Source: Cryptomeria japonica (lineage: Eukaryota; Streptophyta; Pinopsida; Cupressales; Cupressaceae). From it: 64,000 bases of DNA. The stretch spans positions 407,797,889 to 407,861,888 of the forward strand of contig NC_081408.1 in assembly GCF_030272615.1 (NCBI RefSeq), read 5' to 3'. The notes under the pieces are model-generated. The model did not search any database, was not told the DNA's origin, and saw only the letters and a program-made list of their open reading frames with translations. Each line of letters begins with the position of its first letter. Positions within the stretch are counted from its first letter, which is position 1. Position numbers and translations under genes: made by a program. Below are positions 31,547-42,022 of the stretch, piece by piece.

Positions 31547-34354
31547 ATTCCTAATTGTCTCTACTATCTAATTACTAACTATTATTAAACTTTTAACAAT
31601 TAATCAACTATAAATCTTTACAAATGATATAATTAAACCTTATATAGAGATATCTTTTCAATTCAAAGGCTTAGATTGATCCATAATCAACGACCAAAAT
31701 TACATAATGAAAATGCTAATTAGGGTTAGTTACAATAACTCCTTTTTAGCCAATGAGAAAATTATAATGATTTGAAAAGATGTGTATTACATTGAATGTG
31801 AACCAAGAGAAGATGAGATAAGGTATCTTGAACTTTGTATCTTTATGGGATCCATCAAGTTCATTGTATCTATACACTTCGACTTGGAGCCTTTTGATTG
31901 GACGAATGAAGACTGGGATGCCACCTTAGCTCGTCTTGTAGACTTGCTAAACTTGTGTTGCTCCATTGAATCTTTTACTTTGAATTCCTTCACCTTGGAG
32001 TACTAGAAATAAGTCTTTTATTTCCAAAGGAAATCAAGATTGTAAAACATCCTTTATATATTCAATATTATTTTTCTATATTGGTGTCATGTAATGTTAT
32101 TCCTTGTCCTTGAATCCTTCACGAAGTTGATTTTTTCAATGTCACAATTGTGATGTTGTCCTTGCAATACGCTTGTGAATTCCTTTCTTCAAATTGTACC
32201 TTCATCTTATCTCAAATTTGAACCTTGATTCGTCCTAATAGCATTGTTTGAGTTTTTCTATATAGTGAACTCCTTCACTCCATGCTCCATTCACAGCATT
32301 GCTTGCATCCAACTTGAAAAATAAAAAGAAAACATTTAAATCTTGATTATGGATGAAATCTTAAGTGAGAAAAATGCAAGATAATTCACAAAAATCGCTT
32401 CTTAAAACCCTTCAAAAAATCCATATTTTGTCCTTCATATTAAAATTTAAAGAAAATTTGATTAAAATCCTTGAATTCGACCTCAAATCTGATTGCTAAG
32501 ACCTAAATAGATATCCTGAATATCCTTATTAATAAATTATGAGGTCTTTGATATGTGATCATCACACTTGATTCTTCTCTTCCAATGATTTATCTCTTAC
32601 AATTTTTCCTTTTCAATGTTGAATTCCTTATGTTGATTGTGGTGAATATCTTCTTCCCTTTGGTGTGAAATTGTATATATTCTTGGAGCAGACTTGTAGC
32701 AATTTTCCATGATAAAAATTTGTTGTAGAAGTATCTTTGATGTGAACTTAAGAGAGTAATAAATTAATTTAATTTTTAAATGAGCACTTCCCTTCTTTGT
32801 TATATGTGTACTTCCCTTGAACAATCTCACCCCTTGATCTTCATACACTTCCAACCAACTTGAATCCAAAAATCATTTTATGTTTGTTATAATTAAATTT
32901 TTCATTTGTTTTTCACTCAGTGATTAAGCCAACCCTCTTACCTTTCATGCAATTTTTCAATTAAATCATGATCAATTAAGGTGTAGTTCTTAAGGTTTTG
33001 CATTGTAATTGGATGGTGGAAATTTAATATGTATGGGGACTGAATTAGTCCCTATAAAATGTGCTTAGTCCCTAGTTCACTCCACCAAATGTAATGGTGG
33101 AGAATCGATAGGTATAGGGACAAAAATTAATCCTTGTGAAAATTTCCACTACCTTGGCATTTTTATCTCAAATGGAAAATCGATATGTATAAGGACAATT
33201 TTAGTCCTTTTAGAAAGTTGTTCAAATTTTGCAAGATTTAATCATTGAGTGGAGAATCGCAATGTATAGGGACCATTTAGTCCATATGAAAATTCATCTT
33301 TCTTTGCAAGTTTTATCTCCAAGTGGAAATTCAATAGGCATAGCAACAAAATTAGTCCATATGAAAATTCATCAATCCTTAGCAAATTTTCATTTCAAGT
33401 GGAGATTCAACCTGTATAGGAACTTGTGATCCTCATTTTGTCCCAACTTTAGACATGACTTGCCATAGGTAATTTGATTTTCAATCTCAAAGTGGAAAAT
33501 TTATGTATATAGGGAAAAATTTCATCACTATTTTTTTGTGACTTCTCATAGGTAATCTGATTTTCATGGGTTGAGTGGAAAATCAATATGTATAGGGACA
33601 AATTTGATCCCTATATTTTTTGTCCTTGTGAAATCACTTATTATTTTTTCAAATTTTTCCTTGAGAGGAATTTGATCTTCATAGGGACAAATCAGTCCCT
33701 AATTTTGTCCTTATTTTTGACATCACCCCCTTTAGGTAAGTTGATCTTTATGCTCTAAGTGGAAAATTGAACCTCATAGGGACTTTTTGTTCCTTGCTTT
33801 CCTTGATTTGTCCCTATGAATTTTTTACTTAGCCTTTTCAATTCCTTGAAGAGTGGAAATTTGATTTTCATAAGGACAAATTAACCGCTATGAATTTGCT
33901 TATAGTGAAAGTTTGATTTCCATAAGGACTTTTTGATCCTTATATTTCTTCTTTGTCCAAATTGTTCAAATTACTTCACTCGTTCAATCCCCCAAGTGTA
34001 AAATCAATTTTCTTAGGGACTTTTGTAATCCTTGGTTTAAAATCTCTCCCCAAGAGTGGAAAATCAATGGGGATAGGGACAAATCACTTGTTCATCACAG
34101 AGTCCACATCAATCTTGTAATAATATTCATTATTTTTGCTCAAATCCAAAGGAACAATTGAAATTTAATTTTCATGAGGACAAATCAAACTTTTTCACCC
34201 TTGACATTGCTTGCCTCATAAACTTTAAGACCTATTTGCAAAAATTAACAACTAAAGAAACTACTGCCAAGCCAAGAAAACTAACAAAATGACTACCCTA
34301 AAAAGCAAAATGTGGGGGTCCCCATTTGCAATGGGGAATGAAAACATCACAACA
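31547..34354 (-). repeat. Element G 5' LTR, main part
   Basis: From 34354 down to about 32990 it matches 19701-18344. It includes the degenerate AGGGAC/GTCCCT array, here at about 33000-34090. The rest to 31547 is AT-rich and has no partner in the window. Small ORFs near 31780-32006 have no recognisable domain. TG at 34354-34353 (minus) starts the LTR; GATGT at 34355-34359 is the expected target-site duplication. Confidence 0.75.
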
Positions 34355-35506
34355 GATGTCATGGATGAAACTTGCCCCAAAGTGTAGAGTGCAAGAGGGT
34401 AATGGATTATACATAATGCTTATTTACCAGGTTTTCATCATGGTACTTTCCCAAGACACCACAAAATGTGGCTTTCACCATTGGATAGATTATTTCTCTT
34501 TACTTTTTTTACCTTTTTTGTTATTTTTATGTACTTTTTCTACATTTTGGGAGATAATGATTACATGTAGGAGATGGAGGAAGGTCTCAAGTATCTCATT
34601 CTTTGGATAGTACCCCTGAAATATGTGCTACGATGGACCATGTCTATTAAAGGTATTCTCAAAGATGTTGGTAGGGTGATGATAAAGGGAGATGAAATTA
34701 TGATAAGGTGGAAAGGGGTAAGTATTTATGCAAAGGATTGGATGAGTGACAGAATGATAGAAACTAGGTGTTGGATAATGGATGGGGTGTTGGATTTGTG
34801 TAGGGGTGGATGGAAATGTTGGAAAGATTAAATTTGGAACACACCTTGAACGGTGGTGGAGTGAAGGAGGGAAAATGGATTTTGGGTTTTGAGATATTGA
34901 TGGATAAGTTAATATACATTTTAGGACATAAGGACCCAAAATGGATGGAGGAGGTGATCAGGGATTTAAGATAGCAGATTTTGAGACATAAATACCCAAA
35001 ATAGATTCGAAAGGAGGGAGATGTTTAGAGAGAGGAGTGAACAAAGCCTTTGGAATAGCAAGCTTGGATGCCAATTTTGATTTTTCTTTAAGATGCAGGT
35101 ATTCTATGAGAAACTTGGGTATTCACATGGTTTTTTATTTTTCTATTTTTTTAAGGGGCCTCTATGGCATTTTTGGATTTTTTTATTTTTTTTTGGATAG
35201 ATTTTTTCTTTTTTTATGTCTTTTAACTCAAACATTTTTATCTTTTGATGTGTGTGGATTTTTGGACTTAAGTAATTTATTCTTGGCATCCAAATTGCTC
35301 CCAAGAGCACTAGAATTCATGGGTGGATAGGAATGATATGGAGGTCTTTTAGATGAGTTCATGTAGATGGATGATTGGAAGGCTCTCAAGTATGTGTTCC
35401 TTTGTTCATCTTGATTTACAAAATTGGGGTAAGTGGATTGTGAACTTGGGGTGACAAATGTAGTAGATAGAGGGACATAAGAACCTAAGATGGATGGAGT
35501 AGATGA
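34355..35506 (-). pseudogene. Element H gag-region remnant with repeated ILG-YV motif
   Basis: On the minus strand fragments such as SSTPSILGSYVPLST (near 35480), PFESILGIYVSKS (near 35000) and PPSILGPYVLKC (near 34940) repeat a P-x-SILG-x-YV motif. A fourth copy, SKFILGPYTPKLK, lies at about 43225-43262 on the far side of element C. The region is rich in Pro, Ser and Tyr and broken by many stops. It resembles the low-complexity part of a gypsy gag polyprotein and has no catalytic motif. Confidence 0.45.
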
Positions 35507-36690
35507 TGTTGTCATTTTTTATGATTATGTTGTAATTGTCATTGATGGACACACACTTGCTATTAATTCACTTTTTGTATGTATGAGTTATGTTCAACCA
35601 GTATTTATTTCAAACCAGTATTATGTTATAGGCTTTAGACTATCGGTGTCTTGCAGAAAGTCTTTACCAATCTCAAGCGGCATGAGGACCTCAAGCAGCT
35701 CGAGGATCTCAAGCGAAACGGAGCAAAGGAACTAGAAGCGGCAGTTATCACTTTCCCAGTCTTCATTTTTGTCAACCGTAATCTGTTAAACCGGTATTAC
35801 TCTGAGTTACCAACTGGCAATCGGTAAAGTTGTATAAATCGGTAATACTTTGTGATGAGTTACCAAATGCTATATCTTTGTGATGAGTTACCATCCACCG
35901 ACACTTTGACGGTGATTTTGTGTCGTGTTACCAAATGTGTCTAGATACAATGAACCTAGGAACTTGCAATGTAATCCTATTGGACCGACATGAAATCAGA
36001 TTCCTTTTAAGGACATCATGTCTAGGGTTTCAAGATGTGTGAGTAGCTGTTAGGGTTTGAAGTGGTTGATGAGTTCATGTGTGTGTGATCTTAACAAAGA
36101 GATAAAGTCTGTGTACTGTAACAGAGTGTGGATTTACTGAAGACTGAAGTAATGTTGAAATGCATTAGCAATGAGCTATCATGGATCTAACAAAGCAGGT
36201 TGTGCTATTTGCTAGATCATTCACTTGTTTATTACTCACATCTTTGACAAGTTAGAAACCCTTAACCGGGTAGGCCTAGAAAAGTCTTTGTAAATCCTCT
36301 AACAAGGTGGTTCCCATCAGTGGATCTAAAATCCTCTCACAAGGTAGTCTTTAATCGGACTTATCTCCTAACAGAGATTGAGATTCCTAACGGGATTTGT
36401 TTTGGTAAAGAACATTGTATGACCTTAACCGGTTTGGTTACTATTCTGCAGATAGTTACTTGTGATTTTCATCTCATTGTGGTTTTTCCCATTTGGGTTT
36501 CCACATCAAAATCTCTTGTGTTATGGTGATTGTGTTTCTATGGGTGAATTCCTTACTTGCTATTTGGTTTGCATTTGTGTTAACCGGTTTGTTAGTTAAA
36601 CTGTTATACTAGTTTACCGCTAGACTGATAAAGTGTTTGAGCACAAAAATTGATGAATACTAATTCACCGCCCCCTCTTAGTATTCATCA
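35507..36690 (+). repeat. Element C 5' LTR
   Basis: 1,184 bp, near-identical to 42023-43211. It begins TGTTGTCATTTTTTATG (TGTTGGC in the other LTR) and ends TATTCATCA. Its last 40 bases form a 13-bp hairpin reaching the exact LTR end. Confidence 0.95.
36651..36690 (+). promoter_or_regulatory. C-loop hairpin at the end of element C LTR
   Basis: TGATGAATACTAA (36651-36663) is perfectly complementary to TTAGTATTCATCA (36678-36690). The loop is TTCACCGCCCCCTC. The right arm ends at the last LTR base, two bases before the primer site. In the 3' LTR the inner seven pairs (ATACTAA with TTAGTAT) remain. Confidence 0.82.
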
Positions 36691-36692
36691 AT

Positions 36693-36705
36693 TGGTATTA
36701 GAGCC
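36693..36705 (+). other. Primer-binding site of element C
   Basis: TGGTATTAGAGCC, one base different from the initiator tRNA-Met complement TGGTATCAGAGC. Confidence 0.9.
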
Positions 36706-36740
36706 AACCTTTCTATAAGTCTAACCACTTGGAAAGAGAT

Positions 36741-38020
36741 ATGGGGGAATACATTGTGAGGGAACTTACTCATCAACTCACTCAGACTGAGCAAGCCTAT
36801 GATGAACTTAAAGTCAAATACAAGGCCTCTCAGGCAAAAATAAGAGAGCATGCTAAAAAACTGATGGAGCTAACTGAAAATAGTTCTTCTGATGAAGCAG
36901 ACATGGAAGCCCTAGTCCAAGAAGTTGAAAAACTAAATGAGTGCAATGCCAACCTAAGAAGGGAACTTGAAGGAATAACTATTAGAATGTGTCAAGAGTT
37001 TGAGAACCGGAGGAAAGTTGAAGATCTGGTAAAAGACAAAGATCATGAGATCTCCAAGCTGAAGCAAGAGATCAGTGCACTTACCGCTCATCTTCTTGAA
37101 AATAAAATGGAAAAGGAAGGAATGCAAAGTGAACTACACATGGTTGTTTCTGAGAATGCAACCTTGAAGGAATCCAATGCTGCTATTACCAAAGAACTTA
37201 CTGAGTCAAAGGAAATACTTGCCAAATTCAATAAGAGCACTGTCAAGCTAGAGCATAAGCTTGAGTCAGCTAAACCGGTAAAGAATACCAATGGACTTGG
37301 TTTCTCTGAATATCAGGAAGGTGAGACCTCTGGAACAAAAGGTGGAGCATCAAAGAAACAACCGGCACCAAAGGATAAAGGTAAGCAAAAGTTCAAACCT
37401 GTTTGCTTTAATTGTCTCAAGGAAGGACACACTGCTAATGTATGTAGAAGTAAGGCTTACAATAACTTTCCTTATTTTCTAAACGATAAGCCAAGACCCA
37501 ATAGATTCAATGGTAATTGTTATGCATGAAACAAGTTTGGCAATAGAGCATTTGAATGCAGGTTTGTCATGCACAACACCAGAAGGTATCCTCAAAGGAG
37601 TAAAGGAGCTTTTTCAAAACCGTCTGGGAACCAGAACCCAAACTGGTTTAATACCTATAATTATCAATAGGAAGTAGTGGCAATCAAGCGGCAACTGAAT
37701 GGAGAGCAACCTATTTGATCTGTCATGGTAATGGTCACACTGTTGTAACATGCAGAAGGAAGGATGGAAACATGAACAATGGACCTTGGAGAGCACCTGG
37801 AATGATTTGCTATCATTGCAAAAAACTGGGTCATACAGCAAGATTCTGCAGAACAAGAAAGAATAAATTGGATGATATATCGGTAACTCTGGAAGGAAAG
37901 ATAGATGTTGAAACTGTTCAAATGGATATGAAGAAAACCTAGAAGAAGAAGCCAGAAGAAGTGATTCAAGAAGAACCAATTTCTGCACCTAGTGTGGAAG
38001 TCACTGAACCGGCAAACTAA
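36741..38020 (+). pseudogene. Element C gag-like protein (coiled coil plus knuckles)
   Basis: The ATG at 36741 (MGEYIVRELTH) opens about 190 residues of coiled coil rich in Glu, Lys and Leu. The linker NTNGLGFSEYQEGETSGT matches the SGIGF linker of B and A. Knuckles follow: CFNCLKEGHTANVC (intact, about 37402), a degenerate one with a TGA in place of Cys (37527), CHGNGHTVVTC-type near 37720 and CYHCKKLGHTARFC (intact, about 37810). Stops are TGA 37527, TAG near 37668 and TAG 37940, with a frameshift between about 37670 and 37715; the end is TAA at 38018. As in B, the capsid-type UBN2 domain is missing. Likely an RNA-binding partner of a helper gag. Confidence 0.8.
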
Positions 38021-38459
38021 GCATCAGAAAAGCTTAGGGGGAGCAAACGGTGAAACATCTCAAACCCCTGGTTTAAACCAATAAAAGACATTAACTAGTA
38101 AGTGATACCTATCAACTGGAAGAAGACCGGAAATGGTAAGAGGCAAATTAGGGTTTACGCCCTAATAGTGGAGCATTTATTATGGTAGGTGGAGAACTTG
38201 TTTAAAAGGATTTTTCAAGTCATTTTTCACTTACCAGTTCTCAAGCAAAGAAGTTTTTTTTTGCACTAAGCGACAAAAAGCGATTTGGAGCAATTAGAAG
38301 AATTCTCAAAATCTTGAAGAAGAATCAAAAGCGAATATCAATCAGTCAAGTGTAGAGCACAAAGTGGTATTTCCACAACCGAAGGAGTGAGTGGCGAAGT
38401 GTAATTTGCAAGCCCTAAATTTTGAATTACGAAGGTATTTCTCAAAATCTATGTTTATC
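38021..38459 (+). other. Spacer between element C gag and ORF2
   Basis: No ORF is seen. It has a purine tract CTTAGGGGGAGC near 38034 and a TATA-like TTTAAAAGG at 38201-38209, about 250 bases before the ORF2 ATG, then leader-like sequence. It corresponds to the 11993-12332 spacer of B. An internal promoter is possible but unproven. Confidence 0.35.
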
Positions 38460-41400
38460 ATGGCTTCCGTATCACACTCTAGCCCTAGTGCACCCATTGA
38501 TCTAGTAGACTTCATTCAACTGAAGGCAAAATACAATGCCCTATCTCAGATACCCGCTAGTGTTATAGTGGAGGAAGGTATTTTCGATTACATTGACTGC
38601 AAGATTGAAGACTTGGGATCTCTTGTAAGTCATTCCCAGTTGAGTTTGTTCTATGGAAAGGACAAGAAGATTAAACTGGAATTTAGCATCCTGGAAAAGA
38701 AGAAGCTTCACAATGTAGTCTATTTCCTTGAAGAGTTTTCAAATGATCTCATCCGCACCATTCTGAGTAGAGTGCACGGTGATAAAATGTACTTAGAGCG
38801 GATGCATGATATCACACCAAAAGCGATTCATGTCGTCACTGGTTTCTGTAATGTAGGTGAAGTGCCAGCCCTAAGGAAGATCAGCAAGATGGAAATGACC
38901 AAGCTCACCGGTTCTGTGAGTGACTCACGGGGAATGACTGTCAATTCCATCAAGGACGATCTGGTCAAATATGCGTGTATGGTGATAGGATATCGAACAT
39001 TCCACGCCAGCAGAATCAACTTTGTCTCTACTGCAGCAGTAAATGTTGCCTACCAGATGATCATGGAAGATGCATCATTTGACTTATGCACCTGTATGCA
39101 AAGGCAACTTTTGCTGAACCTAAAGTCGATTAAATGGGACAATGCCTTGAGATTTAAGTTTGGACAACTATTGGTTGGGTTGTTCTTCTACTTCCAAGGT
39201 TACTTCCCAGGAGTTGGAGATATTCAATGGTCTGCCAACCAACCGATTACAAAGCAAATCAAGGAAAGCCTTCAAGCGGTTGGAACCGGTTATCCAAAAG
39301 TTCTGAACAAATACTTTGATGAGTTCAGATGCAAAATGAGCCAAAGAGTGAGAATATCAAGTGATATTGTCAAGAAATATGAAGATGACATCTGCTTCAC
39401 CATTGGAGTTGATGAGTGCATAATGGAGGTGGTTGAGCCTAGACAGGAAGAAGTGGAACCGATGGGATATGAGGTAATGTATGACATGCTAGATGGGTAT
39501 GCCTCTACCCTAATCACCTCGCCCCTTGATCCAAAGGCAAAGAGAACCGGCACCTATTTGGAAAGGGTTACACCGGTTGAAGAACCGTCAGTAAAGAAGG
39601 GAAAGGTAGTGCCTTCAGCATCGGCATCGGTTACCACAGCAAGTCCCAAAGTGATCAAGCGGTCACCAGCAAAGAAGAAACTGAAAGCTGCACCCACCAA
39701 AGTCTTTGAGAGAAAGTGGAAGACAAAAGACACCACACCAGACTCAGAGGACATTGTGTCTGAAGAACGGCCTAAGAAGACTAGGCAAATGAAGAAAAAG
39801 ACAAAGAGTGAACCGGCAACATCTGCACCAGTAAATATTGATATTTCCTCCTACAAACCTTTGACACATTGTCAAAGAACTATTAAAAATATTAGAAGAA
39901 AAGTACTTGGTGATTTGAAAGAGTGCTTTGATGATTTTAATGATGATGAAAAGAAGGAAGTTGAATAGGAAGTTATCAATTATTTATGTATTAATGACCG
40001 GTGGGTGTCAGAAATTAAATTTGAGACACCTGATTCTTTGTATAATTCTTTAGATAACAAGAGGTGCACTGCCATAGAAAAGGAACAAGAAATAAGAGGG
40101 GAAGTATTTGCACAATACTTTCCTAATGTGCCTAAAACTGAACTTTATGAAGTAGTGGAAAGATATAAGGGCCTCTTCTTCATGAGAAGGAGACTCTTGT
40201 TGCTAGAAGGAAAAGTTCATGTAGTGGTAAAAGATACCCACTCTCATGCCCAAGCCGCTTTAAGGTTGCATCAAGTGGCTGAAGCAAACAGGAAAGCTGA
40301 GCAAGAACTGGCAACGAATAAACCAGATGAGGTATATGACAGTGAAGGAGAATAGGTCACTGATCAAATGGATCCTATTGATGTTGATGCCTTGAATGGT
40401 GAAAATGTCACTCTGGGTACACCATCAAAAGTGGTAGGACAGGAAAAACAGGACAAAGAAAAGGCTACCAAGGAGCAAGTGGAAAAAGAGAAGAAGCAAC
40501 AGGAAGTTGAAAAGAAGAAACAGGTAGAAGAAGAGAAAAAGAGAAAAGAGAAAGAAAAGAAAAAGGAGGAGGAGAAGAGGAAACTAGAAGAGGAAAAGAA
40601 AAGAAAGGAAGAGGAGACAAAGAAACAAGAGGAAGAGAAGAAGAAGAAGGAAGAACAACAGAAAGAACAACAGAAATGGCAGGAAGAAGAAAAGAGAAAG
40701 GAAGAGGAGAAAAAGAAGTAGGAAGAGGAGAAGAAGAAGAAGGATGAAGAAGAAAAGGAGTGGAAAGAATAAGAGAAGAAGAAGGAAGAAGAGAAAAGAA
40801 AGCAAGAAGCAGAGGAGAAAAAGAAGGCAGAAGAAGATAAGTTAAGAGCCAAAGAGAAGGAGGAAGCGGCATAGAGCACATTGGTGGAGATCCCAAAGGC
40901 AACTGGTAGTCAAGCCAAATCGGCTGACATTACCAGTCCCATTGACCTCCAATCTGCTAACGAATCGGAGCTGCTACAAAGCATTAAGCTTTCTCAAGAA
41001 CGCCTAGAGGTGATAAGGAGGAAGAAGGAGCAAGATGTGATCCAAGCTGCAGTAGACACTCTTACTGGTTTGATACATGGTACCAACCTCCCCAGTACTG
41101 ATTCCTTGTTGGCCCAATTGAAACTCTTATGCATAGTTGTGTAGGACTAGGTACAAAGCCTAGAAGAGGTTGCTGAAGCACATGCCAAGAAGGAGCATCA
41201 AAAGGCTTTAAACACTGCCTTGGTGAAAAAGTTACATGAGCTTCGGTCCAATCTGAAAAAGGCATAGAAGGCCATCAAAGATGCAATGGATGAGGGTAAA
41301 TTGCTACTCAGTAAGATATGTCTACCCTATCTATTATGTGATGATGTGCTTGCCCAGAAAGAGAAATTGCAAACTAATTTGCAAACATTCATAAGAACCT

Positions 41401-41750
41401 TCAAGACCCCATATGATTCCTTTACCGCTTATGGGCAAACCGTTCACCGATTTCATCTTCAGGCTCCGAGAATTGATTTGGAGATCAGCAACCGGACCAA
41501 GGATCTGCAGGAACTTCAATTGGTTCTACTACCCAGACTGCAAATACTTCAAAAGTGCTATCTCAATCTGGATGCCTTGACAGTTACTCAAGAGATGAGT
41601 ACTTTGGATGCCATGGAGGAACAGGTATCCTAGATGCAAACGGAGAATGAGGTTGCTACTTCATTACTTGAGTCATGGTCCTTATCCATGAAGCAATTTA
41701 TGCAGGACTTTAAATCAGTTTCTGATAAGTTTCACTCTTTATTGTCATAA
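38460..41750 (+). pseudogene. Element C ORF2: long unknown protein of 1,096 codons
   Basis: One uninterrupted phase from the ATG at 38460 (MASVSHSSPS) to TAA at 41748, with no frameshift. It is broken by nine in-frame stops: TAG at 39966, 40353, 40719, 40872, 41142, 41148, 41265 and 41631, and TAA at 40770. Nearly all fit former Gln codons. The N-terminal third is globular, with ILSRVHGDKM, VVTGF, DDLVKYACMVIGY and KYEDDICF; this aligns with B ORF2. A Lys/Pro/Ser-rich basic part follows (about 39590-39830). A Glu/Lys/Arg-rich stretch of about 140 residues (40440-40870) looks like a single alpha helix, then a helical C-terminus. No enzyme signature is seen. The length is close to that of B (about 1,081). 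Function and family are unknown. Confidence 0.83.
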
Positions 41751-42022
41751 ACGGTTATTCAGCTAATAGAAACAAGGGTTATTCAGCTGTATTTTGTCAT
41801 TGTTGGCAAAGGGGGAGAAGTATTTTGGTATTTAAAATTTTGATGCATGCTATGTATACTCATGTTTATCTCTGTAAGGAAGTAGTATACATTTTGTTTT
41901 TTGCAAAGGGATAGTGTATATGCTTAGGGGGAGTATTTTTTATTATGGCATATTTTTTTTTGTAAAAACACTTAGACGTCAAAATTTTCCTAAGTGTTGC
42001 CATCAATTCCAAAGGGGGAGAT
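41751..42022 (+). other. Element C 3' spacer with upstream and terminal polypurine tracts
   Basis: The terminal tract CCAAAGGGGGAGAT is at 42009-42022. The upstream tract with lead-in GTCATTGTTGGC lies at 41796-41817, and a third purine run, CTTAGGGGGAG, near 41924. GTTGCCATCAAT at 41996 pairs over eight bases with ATTGATGG at 42057-42064. Confidence 0.85.

Larger units (their letters stand above)
18344..34354 (-). mobile_element. Minus-strand LTR element G with about 3.5 kb LTRs, short coding-poor interior
   Basis: Two direct copies of a long repeat (18344-19701 and about 32990-34354) are the LTRs, read on the minus strand. Both start TGTTGTGAT and homology stops abruptly there. The 5' LTR runs 34354 to 31547, is interrupted by the LINE, and continues 23466 to 22751, ending CACATCAACA. 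A primer-binding-like TGGTGCTAGAAGGAGGG follows. The interior (22750 to 19702) is only about 3 kb, with acidic ORF remnants and no RT or integrase, so G appears non-autonomous. The 3' LTR is cut at 18344 by element A; its remainder lies left of the window. It probably derives from a Ty3/gypsy-type element, but no diagnostic domain proves this. Confidence 0.72.

Noticed and set aside
31782-32006. A 74-codon plus-strand frame in the 5' LTR of G
   Set aside because: No recognisable domain, no partner, and an equally long antisense frame; it is within LTR sequence.
34326-34831. Plus-strand frames across the G/H border
   Set aside because: They run across an insertion border, so they cannot be old genes, and they lie antisense to the gag remnant of H.
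40364-40902. Long minus-strand Ser/Phe/Leu frames
   Set aside because: They are the antisense of the Glu/Lys-rich block of element C ORF2 and have no independent support.
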